From the NCBI RefSeq assembly GCF_035083965.1, contig NC_089738.1:18006734-18070733 (forward strand): a stretch of DNA of 64,000 nt, read 5' to 3'. A program made the translations under genes and the position numbers. Each line of letters begins with the position of its first letter. Position 1 is the stretch's first letter. This DNA comes from Branchiostoma lanceolatum (taxonomy: Eukaryota; Chordata; Leptocardii; Amphioxiformes; Branchiostomatidae). Positions 24,401 to 34,699 of the stretch are shown here, in pieces. The notes under the pieces are model-generated. The model saw only the letters and a program-made list of their open reading frames with translations, searched no databases and was not told where the DNA came from.

Positions 24401-26866
24401 AGTTTGTCCTTTTCGTTCCGTCGGTCCATGGGCGCCGCCATAATGATCTGTGACGTCATATAGGTCGGCCATCTTGATTGATTCAGCCCAGCCAATCACA
24501 AATTAAAGTTAAAATCGAGATGTCTTGACCATTTCAGGACATCAAAGTATGGTACAGTACCTGAGAGGAAAGGGTCGTTGAAATCGACTGCAACATGTCT
24601 TTAGATTATTCAGAAAAGTCCCAACCGCTTAACGTTTCTATTAATATTGTAAATTCGTCTACCACTGCCTCAAAAGAAGAAGCCAAACCCAGCAAAACTA
24701 GCACCATGAAGATTCTTACAATGTAGCATGATATTGGATGTAGCCCTTAAATATCATAATGTATTTCTCATCATTATATGCATTGTCTGTACTTGCAATT
24801 AGCCCTCGGGCAAGAACTTGCAATAAACTTTCAATTCTCCTCGCAGGTGCGCGCCCCCCGTCCCAGCGAGAGTCTGGTCCAGCTGTGGTCGCCCATGAGT
24901 AAGAAGGGAGACGGGTTCCTCCAGGTCAGCAAGGCCAAGAAGACCAAGGTGGCGAAGAGCTCCAACCTCTCGGCCTTCAAACTACAGACTAACGGCAAGA
25001 CCGACACAAGCAACAGTAAGTACATGTTACTCAATCTCTGTAGCGCTCTAGTGGTTCAAAAAATCAACTGGACTAAAAGGTCAGGGATTGAGTTCCGACT
25101 TATTCATCAGTCCACATGACGAAATTGTACAAATGGCAACAAAAGCTGCCGGCTGGGAGTCCATAATTGAATTTTATATTTGTCTTGCTAAAACCTCCCC
25201 CTACATCTATATCAAACTTACCCACGTACCCTATATCTATAGCTTCTTAAGTTATGCTGTTTATATGCATTCGCGAACAAACAAAACCACACGCTATCGC
25301 ACGCTACCGAAAACATAACCGTCTTGGCAAAGGTAATGATGTATTTTCCCATTTCCATGTGCAGTTATGTTTAGCTGTATGCAGTGACAAGCCTTATATC
25401 TGCTTGATAGTAGGCTTATCTGTTATGAGTACAATATTTAAAAGAAAATATAAAAAATAAATTGTCTAACAACCTCCTGCTGTCCTTTTTTCCTGCAGCT
25501 TTCTTCAAATGGAAGGTTGAGGAGATGGATTACTGCACCGACACGGGAGAGCTGACGGACTGTGTGTCCATCAAGATCGCTGGAGTGAACATCGACCCGA
25601 AAGACTCCGCCATGGAGGACAAGACCTTCTCCGTGTGCCTGTTCGGAGGGAAATACATCGCTGTGGTGAGTACGCTTCTTCTTCTTTCTTCATTCAACCT
25701 ACAAATCTTCTGCTAGGCTATCAAATTGCCACTGTTTTAAAAAACTAGAACCCAAAAGAAATACAAAAAAGCGAGCCTTTCTCGTCCGTGCTATCAATCT
25801 TGGGAATAAACTTAACTTACTCCCAACATCAAACCACTCACCTGTCCATTTAACTTTAAAAAAGCTATACATTTGCTCTCAAGTTAAGTTAATAAATTGA
25901 AGGAAGGGAGGAAGGTAAGAATGGAGGTAGGAATGAAGGCAGGAAGGAAGGAAAGAAGGAATTAAAGAAGGAATCGAAGAAAGGTGGAAGGAAGGAAGGA
26001 AGGAATTAATAAATGGTAGAAGTGGGGAACTAATAATTGTGAAGGAATGAAATGATGGAGAGAGAGAGATAGAAAGAAAGAAGGAAATGCCTGTATTGTT
26101 ATACTGTCTATTATGCACCTAACATCCCGTCTATAGGAAAATAGTTCAATTATAAAGGAAGCTTCAATGATGTTGCAAAAGTTCTAATTCTAAACTGTTT
26201 GCATTGCAGGAGGATGACCCGAAGACCGGAACCCCTGACCCGGAAGTGGTTCCTAAGGAGAACTGCATGTTCCTGTGCGGATACGAGGAGCACCTGGGGT
26301 GGCACATCACTCTCAAGGTCAGGGTCTTTTTTTAGAATTTTATTTCGCACTTTTAAAAAACAGATACATAGCAATGAATTTACAAGATAGAATATAACAG
26401 TGCAGTGCAAGGAAGGCCGAAAGCTGTGTGCTTATGTAAAAGCTTCCCTTATATACATTATTAATCAAATTATAACAAATCAGATAAATCAATTAAACAA
26501 GAGAAGTAAGATTGGCAATAGATAAATGAAACAACATAGTAGAATACAGTACAATAAAAAAATTATCACAGCCTAGTCAATTATACATGGATTTTCATTA
26601 AATGTGAAGCTAATCTTTTGTATAGTATTTTATATTGTATATTACTTATTTGTGATTGTTGTAGAAGTTGCCATGCGATGTGTAAAACAATTCTTGAGCA
26701 ATACATTTACCATCATCATTATCTCCCCCTACAGGACTCCCAGCAGAAGCTGCTTGGCTGTGACGGCTCGGGTAAAACCCGGCAGTTGGAGGAGACCGGG
26801 AACTGGCCGCAGTACTACCCGCAACCGGGGAGCCTGTTCTACCTAACCGAGCGCAACAAGCACTGA
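18460..26866 (+). CDS. secreted FGF-like beta-trefoil protein with a long basic pro-region
   Basis: Exons 18460-18579, 19899-19985, 23939-24250, 24847-25015, 25499-25665, 26210-26317, 26735-26866; phases agree; 364 residues. The start has a good context (GAGACCATGG). Residues 1-36 carry a strong hydrophobic signal peptide (FLLFCLCLTTLCLVL). Exon 3 encodes an acidic/helical stretch then a very basic run (KRKPRRGRKGKGRKRNGKRG), a likely heparan-sulphate-binding and proprotein-convertase region. The C-terminal part (about 180-364) reads like an FGF fold: LVQLWSPMSKKGDGFLQVSK for the first strands, GGKYIAV like GxYLAM, ENCMFL like ECLFLE, GWHITLK like NWYVALK, then GSGKTRQ. An IL-1-type trefoil is the alternative. 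It has six Cys in the trefoil, more than usual in FGFs. Likely extracellular ligand; receptor unknown. Intron positions do not match the classic FGF ones. Confidence 0.75.
19084..19392. repeat. two-copy tandem duplication, unit about 153 bp
   Basis: TGATGAAAATCCA(A/G)AAGAAG through TTTCAAACCAACGG and ACACTCA(C/G)AGCGGCT occurs twice in direct order, about 153 bases apart, with few differences. It lies in intron 1 of the FGF-like gene and appears recent. Confidence 0.85.
19560..19703. mobile_element. MITE, CTCCAAGCAGA family
   Basis: Perfect 16-bp ends TAATCTCCAAGCAGAT and ATCTGCTTGGAGATTA enclose about 110 bp. The interior is also weakly self-complementary (CTGACTG / GACAGTC region). Intron 1 of the FGF-like gene. 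Confidence 0.88.
21305..21362. mobile_element. very short CTCCAAGCAGA-family copy
   Basis: Ends GTAATCTCAAATCAGATGTT and GAATCTGCTTGGAGACTA are inverted repeats only about 25 bases apart. Looks like an internally deleted element. Confidence 0.6.
21621..21653 (+). promoter_or_regulatory. TATA box and initiator of an internal promoter of the FGF-like gene
   Basis: TATATAAA at 21621-21628 is followed about 30 bases later by TCAGTTT (21650). It precedes the alternative first exon at 21776. Both elements are in good mutual spacing. Confidence 0.6.
21776..21820 (+). CDS. alternative first coding exon of the FGF-like gene, leaderless
   Basis: ATG at 21776 opens MESYSLSTSPAMTFE and meets a GTAACG donor exactly in phase 0, the phase needed by the acceptor of the exon at 23939. 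A product starting here would lack the signal peptide and the coiled exon 2, and would begin with a Ser/Thr-rich 15-residue cap. Prediction only; no transcript evidence. Confidence 0.5.
22118..22160. repeat. AT hairpin with CAAGGAGGTTTT end
   Basis: CAAGGAGGTTTTATATAT pairs with ATATATAAAAACCCCTTG. The CAAGGAGGTT motif recurs at 22955, 34671 and 57521, suggesting a small foldback family. Confidence 0.5.
23150..23286. mobile_element. MITE foldback, CTCCAAGCAGA family
   Basis: Long arms: TACTCTCCAAGCAGAGGTT then GGGGAAGATTGTGACCTTTT, answered by AAAGGTCACAATCTTCCCC and TTTGCTTGGAGAGTA. Flanks share AACTGCAC, a target-site duplication. Arms differ at only a few bases, so the copy is young. Confidence 0.93.
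23575..23655. repeat. short inverted repeat, CCTGTCTATA type
   Basis: AACCTGTCTATAAGGACCAC and GTGGCCACTATAGACAGG form imperfect inverted arms. Resembles a further foldback family; intron of the FGF-like gene. Confidence 0.5.
25893..26090. repeat. GGAAG-rich simple repeat
   Basis: Irregular GGAAG/GAAGG microsatellite in the intron between exons 5 and 6 of the FGF-like gene, ending in AGAGAGAGAGAT. Confidence 0.85.
26330..26430 (-). mobile_element. possible LINE 3' tail
   Basis: On the minus strand the segment ends GTGCGAAATAAAATTC, a polyadenylation-like LINE end. Family not matched to the other tails here. Confidence 0.4.
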
Positions 26867-28049
26867 GCTCCGAGAGTTCTACTGTTGCGCCGAGAAACTA
26901 TGTAGCTCATTTGAGCAAAAAGTAAAAGAATATGTTGTTTTTTTATAACTGACATATCATAATTGATAAGCCATAATGCGCTTGTTGGCAGTTAGCCACT
27001 TGCTTTTCATTGTAAGTCACGTAAGATAGAAATTGGAGCTTGTCTTTGTATTACGCCACAACATTTGTATGAACATGTTGCTTATTAGGGTAGGCTGTGT
27101 TTTATAACCCTTTAAGATTAGCATAATTTAAGATCGGATAGAATATTGTTACAGTTTGTCTACGTAGTAATATTATGATATTGTATGAACTGTTGTAGCT
27201 TTTTAGAGTTGAGCCGTCTTTTTATAACCTTTCAGATAGGCGTTAATTTAAGATAGAACTTTGCGGTTTTCGTAGAAAGAATAAGCATATTTCTAGGGTT
27301 CTAGGGTTAATACTATCTTATGTACCTTTATCAAAGGACCTGAATTTGAAAGACAACGCCCAGTAATTGTTGAGAAGAAAAGGTGCCTGTGGTACTTCTA
27401 AAGTTTTTCCTGTGATGGTGGAAAAGACAAAAACACTGTATTGTATATTACAATATCACCCCTTTGTTATCATCTATTTGATATCACCTAGTGATAAGAG
27501 GTGTGGTAATTCAAGTATGACTTTAAGTATGACTTTGTTAATTAGGCGTTAGACTTTACATGTATACGACTGTTTTTCTATGTTTTAGACCGCTTTGATG
27601 GCCACAGACAGTATTATAGTTGAACTGAAACAATGTTTTCTATAGGTTATTATAACATTAGTGGGTTTAATAGCAATGCCTTACCTAATACGATTATTTA
27701 TTATGAGCAGCTGAAGGCCATATGTATCAAATGAACTGTCCGTCTGTCTGTCTATAGTATGCTTTTGAGCTTTATCATATAATATATATTTTACAAAATA
27801 TTCTATGTCTCGTTTCCAATTATTGTTATACTCCCTCCATATATGTATAAGGTAACCAATACTGAGTCAGATGACAGATATATTTGCACTTTAAGTTGAA
27901 AGCAAAAAAAAAAAAAAGCAACTAACAAATAGAGCATATCCAGATGTACTATTACACGGATAGATGATCCCATCTTAATGTAAATAACTTCGATTAAATT
28001 AAACAAGCTTGCTAATAAGCTTTACCTCACTGGGATGCCCGAACTAGGA
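26867..28049. other. 3' UTR and intergenic DNA after the FGF-like gene
   Basis: AT-rich and without supported exons. It repeats short related passages (TTTTATAACCCTTTAAGATTA and TTTTATAACCTTTCAGATAG near 27100 and 27220), a possible old tandem duplication in the UTR. A 14-base A run lies near 27906. Confidence 0.5.
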
Positions 28050-28190
28050 ATAAATGGTAGAAATTGGCCAAATAGATGGATAGCATGCCAGAGTAGTTGG
28101 TATACTGTTCAGTGTGACCTATGATTAGTCGCAAACAGTAACTTCTTTGGCGGACCAACTACTCTGACATGTAGAGCCTGGTAGAGGCTA
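28050..28190. mobile_element. MITE, AGCCTCTACCAGG family, decayed
   Basis: Contains TAGAAATTGGCCAAATAGAT, AGCATGCCAGAGTAG, TACTGTTCAG and the right end GAGCCTGGTAGAGGCTA, matching the family seen whole at 36402-36606. Confidence 0.7.
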
Positions 28191-28195
28191 CAACA

Positions 28196-28322
28196 CTCTG
28201 CAACGATCGCAGCACCTGGCGTCAGCTGAGCTACAACAGCGTCACAACTTTTGAAGCTGAGAGGATAGCAGCCGCTGAGGCCAAGAGGAGGGCTAGGAAA
28301 GCCCGGCTGCAACAGAACTGAT
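28196..28322 (+). mobile_element. fragment of a LINE ORF2 C-terminus
   Basis: An open frame reads NDRSTWRQLSYNSVTTFEAE and ends KARLQQN with a TGA. A DR..WR(Q) motif followed by a basic tail is typical of the very end of endonuclease/reverse-transcriptase ORFs of RTE/CR1-like LINEs. No reverse-transcriptase core upstream, so it is 5'-truncated. Confidence 0.55.
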
Positions 28323-28702
28323 GAACTGACATGACATTATGTAGACTTGCCCTACTCCTGCGAGTGGCTGTCAACACACAACACTCTTACTCTGTAAACT
28401 CGAATGAGGGGGTTGATATTGGCTACTCGCTAAATAAGGGAAAGGACATTTGATATTGAGAAAGAAGATGTGATGGTGTTTTTGATTGTTTGTCTATCAA
28501 TAGATCGGTGTTCTGATCGGTACCGGTTTCCCCCGGCCCGCTAAGCCTAGGGCAAAATGAACCGCAAAACAAAAGGGGTCAGTTGTTTATTCGGCCTTCC
28601 CCACTACGGGTGTTACCACATGCTCAGTTTATCGTAACAGCTGGTACGTTGTGTGATTGTGTCGATGTTGTTCTTGGCTAAGATGTGTTGTACCGTGCCG
28701 AG

Positions 28703-29667
28703 ATGTGGGCGCTGCGACAGTGCCGCGATCTCCTCACCGCTCCCTGGAACTGGAGAGAAAGACTAGGCGTCAAACCCAGAGCTGTAGCTATGTGGTCTGT
28801 CCAGACGCTGCAAAGTATGGCAGGAAAACCTCAAGAAGTCGTCACGCCGGAGACTGAAACGTGTATGGATGGAACTGCTCTGGGGAAGCAAGGAGGTCCA
28901 GCAGAACCAATAGAACCCCATTCTAAAGATATTTCTTCGATAGAAGCTCCTTCCATAGAATCGTCTTCGATAGACCCTCCTTCGATAGAGCCTCCTTCGA
29001 CAGAACCCCCTTCGATAGAGCCTCCATCCATAGAATCTCATTCAATAGAGCCTCCTTCGATAGAACCTCATTCGATAGAACCTACTGTTCGGGCTATGGA
29101 AACTGATTCAGAGACAACAAGAAGAGAGCCGCTTTGGACGGAGGCAGAAATGGAGCGGTTCTGGGCGGTTCTAGAGCCGCACGTCCGGCGGCTGTCGGCA
29201 GGGGAGGCGGCCGTTCCAGTCTGCACGATAGAGCTGGTGGACCCGGACCGGGGACTGGACGCGAGCGACCTGCGGCTCTGTCTGTGGGACGTGCAGGAGC
29301 TGATCTGGGCCGGGAGGTACAGCCAGGCGCTGGCGGGACTCAGGAAGGTCCGGGAACTCGTGCACGTGTCGCGGGAGGGGCGGGAAGACGACGTAGTTAA
29401 GTTCCTGTCTAAGGAAAAGGACGAGGTTGAGCTTTTCAAGGAACTGTTTATGAAGTTAGAGCCAGTCAGGTGAGATATCTAATCATACCAAGTATGTCTT
29501 ATGAACGGATGATGTGTGATATTCCTTGAAGCGATCGATATGTTCATTGTCTCCCTTATCGCCAATTTGTTTTCGCGGAAGTTATATGTGTATTCAGTTA
29601 TGATCATGTTCAAAAGAAACACTGAACAAATCTTTGTGGCATGGCTTATGTCTGTTGACTTCCTGAT

Positions 29668-29701
<34 letters not shown>

Positions 29702-30490
29702 GTATTTGTAGATTGGAGTTGGGGTCCGAACAAGTAATTCAGTCTTAAGAAGTAGATTTTGTGGATATTTCTATTCCTTCCCTGTCACCTGCTTAAGACG
29801 TTGGAAGCTAAACACGGCGTAATACGTATAAAGGCCATTGAATGAAATTAGATACACGGAAGCGAGAATAACAATAACAAGAGGTTGTCTGAAAGTAGGT
29901 GTCCTACTTCAATCAATCAAAGTTGCTGGACAACTTTCTGAGGCACATATTTAGTGGCACGTGCTCAGTTCTGTTCTGTTCTGTATTCAAAACAACAACT
30001 ACACCTTCAGATAGACCAGTCCTACAAGTACACCGATTAAAAACGTTTGGATAAGACCATCATTTATTCAGCTATCATATCCACATTCCACTAGGGCCGC
30101 GACCTCGCTGCGACCTAAAATTTGACAGACATGATCGCTCAACAAATTGCATAGACAAACAACTAATCCTTGTATGCTTTGTCAGTTTGTGTGTTTTGTT
30201 GTCTTTTCAATCATACTTTTACATTTTGTATGATATTCCAATTGTGAAATCAAGGGTTTGATCGCAGCGAGCTAGGTCGCAGCGCGATCGCCGCTTTGTG
30301 GAATGGGGGCCTAAAGAACGCCATGATCTGAGGCGAAATTTGATCATTGCAGACGTGCCTTTGTACTGAAAAGACCGCTAAACTGCGAAACGATAAATTC
30401 AGTAATTGTTCGCCACTTATGATCATCTGATATCTTCACAGGAGACGCCAGATGAACAATTTCAAGCAGGTGACCTTCATGAGACCATGA
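28703..30490 (+). CDS. unrecognised protein with a Ser-Ile-Glu-Pro-Pro tandem repeat
   Basis: Main exon 28703-29469. ATG at 28703 is the first in-frame ATG of the open frame (which itself opens with a GTG at 28685). The reading reaches a CAGGTGAGA donor at 29470; a phase-matched acceptor (TTCACAG) at 30441 leads to exon 30442-30490, giving a 271-residue product ending KQVTFMRP. If unspliced, a TGA ends it at 29473. Residues about 75-130 are roughly eleven 15-bp units (SIEPP/SIESS). The C-terminal half (WTEAEMERFWAVLEPHVRRL, then CTIELVDPDRGLDASDLRL, LRKVRELVHV, DEVELFKELFMKLEPV) is GC-rich, helical and looks genuinely coding. I do not recognise it. Upstream exons may exist. Confidence 0.55.
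29672..29699. repeat. (AC)n microsatellite
   Basis: About 14 AC units, in the predicted intron of the SIEPP-repeat gene. Confidence 0.95.
30084..30305. mobile_element. foldback element with CATTCCAC ends
   Basis: Left arm CATTCCACTAGGGCCGCGAC and CTCGCTGCGACCT answer the right arm AGGTCGCAGCGCGATCGCCG and CTTTGTGGAATG. About 220 bp; distinct ends from the other families. Confidence 0.75.
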
Positions 30491-30875
30491 CGCAGCCTAA
30501 AATTGAAGGGCAAATCATCGCGACAAGTCACCCAGCAGCCTTTGCGACTTGAGAAGAAGTCTGCTGCTTCAAGCTCCCGTGACGCCTTAGATAATGTGCA
30601 AACTGAAGACGCATGGATATGAGGCCAAGATGGCAAGATCAGGCATCTTCTTGATTATTTCGCTATATCGGACACAGGGTCACACGCATGCGCACAACTA
30701 CCTCCTCTGTACAGTGCAAGAATACAGAATAGCTTTTAGAAATACATGAATAAAATCATAATGAGTACTGCATGTAACGTCGAGGTATTTGAAAAAAAAG
30801 CCAAGCTCTTTTGGAACACTAGTAGCCTGATATACATCAATGTTCAAAAAACGAGTGAATGCCAAAAAATATTGC

Positions 30876-30947
30876 TTCCCACACCGGGAATCGAACCCGG
30901 GCCTTGGCGGTGAGAGCGCCAAATCCTAACCACTAGACCATATGGAA
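30876..30947 (-). tRNA. tRNA-Glu (anticodon CTC)
   Basis: Minus strand reads TTCCATATGGTCTAGTGGTT at its start, the anticodon loop in GCGCTCTCACCGC with CTC, and CCCGGGTTCGATTCCCGG as T arm. The acceptor stem pairs with two G-T wobbles. A T6 run follows about 9 nt downstream. 72 nt. The acceptor and anticodon stems differ from the usual Glu gene (TCCCTGG, GGATTCGGC), so it may be a tRNA-like SINE source or a drifting gene. Confidence 0.8.
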
Positions 30948-31256
30948 TTGCCTTGTTCATCGAGCTCACAAAAATAGTCTTGGCGCTCGACATTAATGCA
31001 TTGTGGACATTGCTCGATATTGGCCACCAAATACCGATCATTTATAAAGAACCGCGCAGCTGCAAGTTGCGCTTCATTTCTTTATCGCTAAATGTCGCAA
31101 ATATCTCCTAAAAACAGCGCATTGGTTTTAGCGTCATCTTGCGACAAGACACAAAAGTGCACCTTTCAGTAGTATCGACTTGACATAATTAATGAACGCA
31201 CTTGATGGACAATATCGAGTGGTAAGACAATAGTTGTTTTACACCATGCCAGCATC

Positions 31257-31327
31257 TCCCATATGATCTAGTGGTTAGGATTTGGCGCTCTCACCGCCAA
31301 GGCCCGGGTCGATTCCCGGTGTGGCAA
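31257..31327 (+). pseudogene. tRNA-Glu(CTC) pseudogene
   Basis: Same sequence as 30876-30947 on the other strand but with one base missing from the T loop (GGGTCGATTCCC) and a change that breaks acceptor pairing (GTGTGGCAA). A T6 run follows. The shared 3' flank (GCATTGTTTTTT) shows that it arose by duplication of the gene with its flank. Confidence 0.85.
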
Positions 31328-31609
31328 GCATTGTTTTTTCCTCCACAAAACTTGCACATTTCAGCAAGTGATCTTTTTAAAGATCTACTTTTCAATCGCG
31401 CTCTTCGTTCATTCCGTTTTCGGCGAATGTGTGAAATTTCGCTATCCCCAGATGTATTGTAGTCTCCAACAGACTATTAAACTACACTTGCTATGAATAG
31501 TAAAATCTAGCCATATAGGGAGAATTAAGTGCTAGGGGATATTAGCCGCCACTGAGGGTAACGCAAATTCTACTGACTACCACTTTAATAGGAAGGCATG
31601 GTAGAGGCT

Positions 31610-32005
31610 AGCTCCAAGCAGACATAGAAAACCAGAATCGTAACGTTTCTCAAGCTCTCGGTCCGCGGAACAAGTAGCCTTTCTGCTCCGCGTTGACCAG
31701 GAGCTTGAGAAACGTTTTTTTTTTTGCTTCGGTTTTTGACAGACAAGGACGACATGGCACTGCACTCAAGTTTTCATAACTTATATTAACAGTGTCACGT
31801 ACAGATAACAACATACCCATTTTGATTTTTATACACCTGGGCGAAGTGAGGAAAGTCGTGTAAGGGCACAAGATCGGTGGCGTCAGGGGGATTCTAACTC
31901 GGGACCTCGTGGTTCTGAGTCGAACACCCTAGTGTTACGCCACACGACCCCACAGAAACGTTGAGAAACGTTGCGATTCTGTCTTTCTACATCTGCTTGG
32001 AGAAT
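31610..32005. mobile_element. composite CTCCAAGCAGA-family element
   Basis: Outer ends GCTCCAAGCAGACATAGAAA and TTTCTACATCTGCTTGGAGA face each other about 360 bp apart. Inside is a second inverted pair (AACGTTTCTCAAGCTC with GGAGCTTGAGAAACGTT) and, at 31850-31955, a tRNA-like SINE piece on the minus strand. Looks like a MITE that received another insertion. Confidence 0.7.
31850..31955 (-). repeat. tRNA-like SINE fragment
   Basis: The minus strand carries GTGTGGCGTAACACTAGGGT as an A-box-like head and AGTTAGAATCCCCCTGACG as a B-box-like stretch, followed on that strand by TTACACGACTTTCCTCAC, similar to other SINE bodies here. Confidence 0.5.
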
Positions 32006-32069
32006 GAGCATTGCGATCGGAGGCTAATCTCAGATCGTGTATTCTTCCCATGATAGATGTGTGAGAAGA

Positions 32070-32780
32070 GGGGTGTAAGGTTCCGTTTCATTAAGGAGCT
32101 TATTAGCGTGATATTAATCAACTGTGATGACAGACTGGCCATGGGAGGTCTGATAGAAGATACTATTGTACTGTTAGTCTTGAAACTTTCGCGGTGGCTT
32201 TATTTCCACGGTTACCTCAAAGATCAAAGAAATGAACGAATGAACTTTATTACTCGTCAATTGTACATAACTATACATAGTACAACTTGTATGGTATCAA
32301 ATAACAATACTACAAGGCTAATCTATCCTACGAACTATGAAATATCATTGACAACATCTGAAGATACTGTGGATCTTGAAACAATAGAGGTGGTTTTATT
32401 TCCGCGGTGACCTCTCAACCGCGAATCCATGACACCGCGAATATGCTGTACGTTTCCAAGGCAAATGCATAACAACCGCACTACAGAACTGTTTCTTCGG
32501 CCACAAACTTTATCTAAACCAAAAATATGTTAACACGCAACTCATACGGCGTTGAATATACGCACAAGCGTGAACGGGACTTAAGATTCCGTTTCATTAA
32601 GGTTCCGTCTGATAAGATAGGAGCTTATTAGCGAGACGTTAATCAACTGTGATGGCAGACTGGCCATGGGAGGTCTGATCGAAGATACTATATTGTACTG
32701 TTAATCTTAAAACTTTCGCGGTGATTTTATTTCAGCGGTTACCTCTCCACCGCGAATTCAAGACGCCACGAATACCGTAA
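32070..32780. repeat. segmental duplication with one copy interrupted by a LINE tail
   Basis: AGACTGGCCATGGGAGGTCT, ATTAATCAACTGTGATG-like text and CTTTCGCGGTG(G/A)(C/T)TTTATTTC occur at 32070-32220 and again at 32580-32750. The first copy is split at about 32234-32345 by a LINE tail, after which CTCTCAACCGCGAATCCA resumes the text found uninterrupted at 32740 (CTCTCCACCGCGAATTCA). Confidence 0.7.
32234..32345 (-). mobile_element. LINE 3' tail inserted in a duplicated segment
   Basis: Minus strand ends in TACAATTGACGAGTAATAAA, like the tails at 5288 and 17828. The uninterrupted second copy at 32580-32780 shows the empty site. Confidence 0.65.
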
Positions 32781-32972
32781 GTGCATTTAAGTTCGCGTGG
32801 TGGTTTTTATTTCGCGGTAGGCAGAAAATGGCATGTTCGCGGTGGTTGTAAGTTGGCATTTTAAACAAAAGTAGTGCTACAGCCATAGGTGGGCAAAAAG
32901 TTTCGCGGTGGTTTTAATTAAGTTCGAGCTGAAAGTTCACCGCGAAAACCGCGAACATTTATGCATCTACAG
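32775..32972. mobile_element. MITE, GTTCGCGGTGG family (TA target)
   Basis: Flanked by TA on each side. Ends CCGTAAGTGCATTTAAGTTC and GAACATTTATGCATCTACAG are inverted repeats; the interior has TTCGCGGTGGTT and AGTTCACCGCGAAAACCGCG, and TAGTGCTACAGCCATA in the middle. Matches 39442-39644. Confidence 0.85.
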
Positions 32973-33734
32973 TATATTCTCCGTTTCCAATGCATGTCAC
33001 CGTACTACAGAATTGTTCCAATTGTAAATTCAAAACACCGTGAAATACCCGCATCCCCTCCTAGCACGAAATAAAACCAACGCAAAAGTAAGTGAATTCA
33101 CAGTAACACTGATAGTTACATTACTTTTATCGTTATCAATGTACGCATTACAACATTGCCATGACTTGGTATCGCTTTTGGAATGAAGTATTTATAAATT
33201 GACCTACATATCAAGTGGATATCACGATGATAAGCCTATCGACACATCACCGAGGGGTCGTTCATTTGTGGGACGACCTCACATTGTGTGGGGTTGGTAA
33301 CAAGGGGGGATCCGTTACACAAACCGTACGGGTCGTCTTGTGTGAGACAAGACATCTGTTCGTTCCCACAAGTTCAGGGACAAGTATTCCGTTTGTTCGA
33401 CCGTAAGTGTCAGTCCATGAATCATCTTATCTGACGATGACTGTTTCTTTCGTTTATTCAAAGGTTTCAATTTAACATTCTGGTTTCAACGGAAATAGTC
33501 TGATACATTGTATTAAAACATCAAACCTCCTTGATCTAACCAAAATATAATTGAAATACAAGCATATCTGGAATTGATCAGGGAGACACTATGTAGGCGG
33601 TGTGTGGTACACGTGACCGCTTATTTTAAAGGAAGTTGGCGAAAATTGTACGTGTCGCTAGGAAAGTTACTAGATCTAGAGAGTTTTTCAATTCTTGGAC
33701 GTTGCAACTTGTGTAAACGGGTAAAAACATTGCC

Positions 33735-33797
33735 TTCCCACACCGGGAATCGAACCCGGGCCTTGGCGGTGAGAGCGCCAAATCCTAACCACTAAGG
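33735..33797 (-). pseudogene. tRNA-Glu(CTC) pseudogene, 5' acceptor arm replaced
   Basis: Identical to 30876-30947 over the T, anticodon and most of the D arm, but the 5' end reads TTAGCGGCCTTAGTGG, so the acceptor stem no longer forms. T5 follows downstream. Confidence 0.85.
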
Positions 33798-34143
33798 CCG
33801 CTAAGTCTAAGTTATAACAAAATTTTCTCTTGAATTACGAAAACGAAGCCATCATATAACTCATTTTTTTACTTCTTTAATCATCCTTCCAAAAACTCTG
33901 CTGCAATTCCAAAGAAAGCTGCAAGGGTCTCTCTTACGTTTACCCGATTCCCAATTGCAAAGCAATTTACCAACCTAAAATGATGACAATAACAATATAA
34001 CAAATACGACATACAAGTATATAATAAAAATAAAAATATGAAAAGAGCTAGGCGCCGTTGCAATTTCACGGAAAGCCGCTAGGGGGCGGTGTTGGTGAAC
34101 ATGCATTCTCTGAAAGTCAGAAAACTTTACAATCGTCAATCCG

Positions 34144-34160
34144 AACATCTGCTTGGAGAT
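34144..34160. repeat. solo half of the CTCCAAGCAGA family
   Basis: ACATCTGCTTGGAGATTAG without a partner close by. Confidence 0.5.
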
Positions 34161-34670
34161 TAGCGAGGGCCAGCAACATGTTGTTTTACCGGGGCCGAAT
34201 CGGCCGAAGTACGACCATGCAAATGTTCCGGCTCGAACCCGCATGGCGGCCGTACGGGGGGTAAAAGGGGGTAATCTTACCTCTTATTCATAGCCTGATT
34301 CGTTATGGACGGGACTATATCTGTTCAAGGGGTGTTATGTGGGGTATCGGAATGTGTATTGACCTGCTAGTCAAATACGATCTGGCCTCTTTAATACGTC
34401 GGAATATAATCAGCTACAAATAGGAAAAAATAAATTTCACCACTCTTTTGCAATGTGTTTTTCTAAAAGTCAAATATACCTATTTCCATAGGGTCATCGA
34501 TAGAAAGGGTTTTCGATAGAAATGGAATTGAGAAAACACTGCAATGCGCCTTTTCAAAAGTCAAATGTCCCATACCTATATGGTTATAGAAATGAAATGG
34601 AAAAACAAACATTGTGGAGTTAAGTTGAACTATTTTCTTTACACCAATACTCTTTTGAATGTATGTGAAA

Positions 34671-34699
34671 CCAAGGAGGTTATATAGAACCTCCTTGGT
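34671..34699. repeat. CAAGGAGGTT palindrome
   Basis: CCAAGGAGGTTATATAGAAC faces CCTCCTTGG. GTGAAACC lies on both sides, resembling a target duplication around a minimal foldback. Confidence 0.55.

Noticed and set aside
28763-29041. Minus-strand frames with RRRFYRR or GGSIEGGS repeats
   Set aside because: Shadows of the 15-bp repeat that encodes SIEPP on the plus strand, where codon use downstream looks coding.
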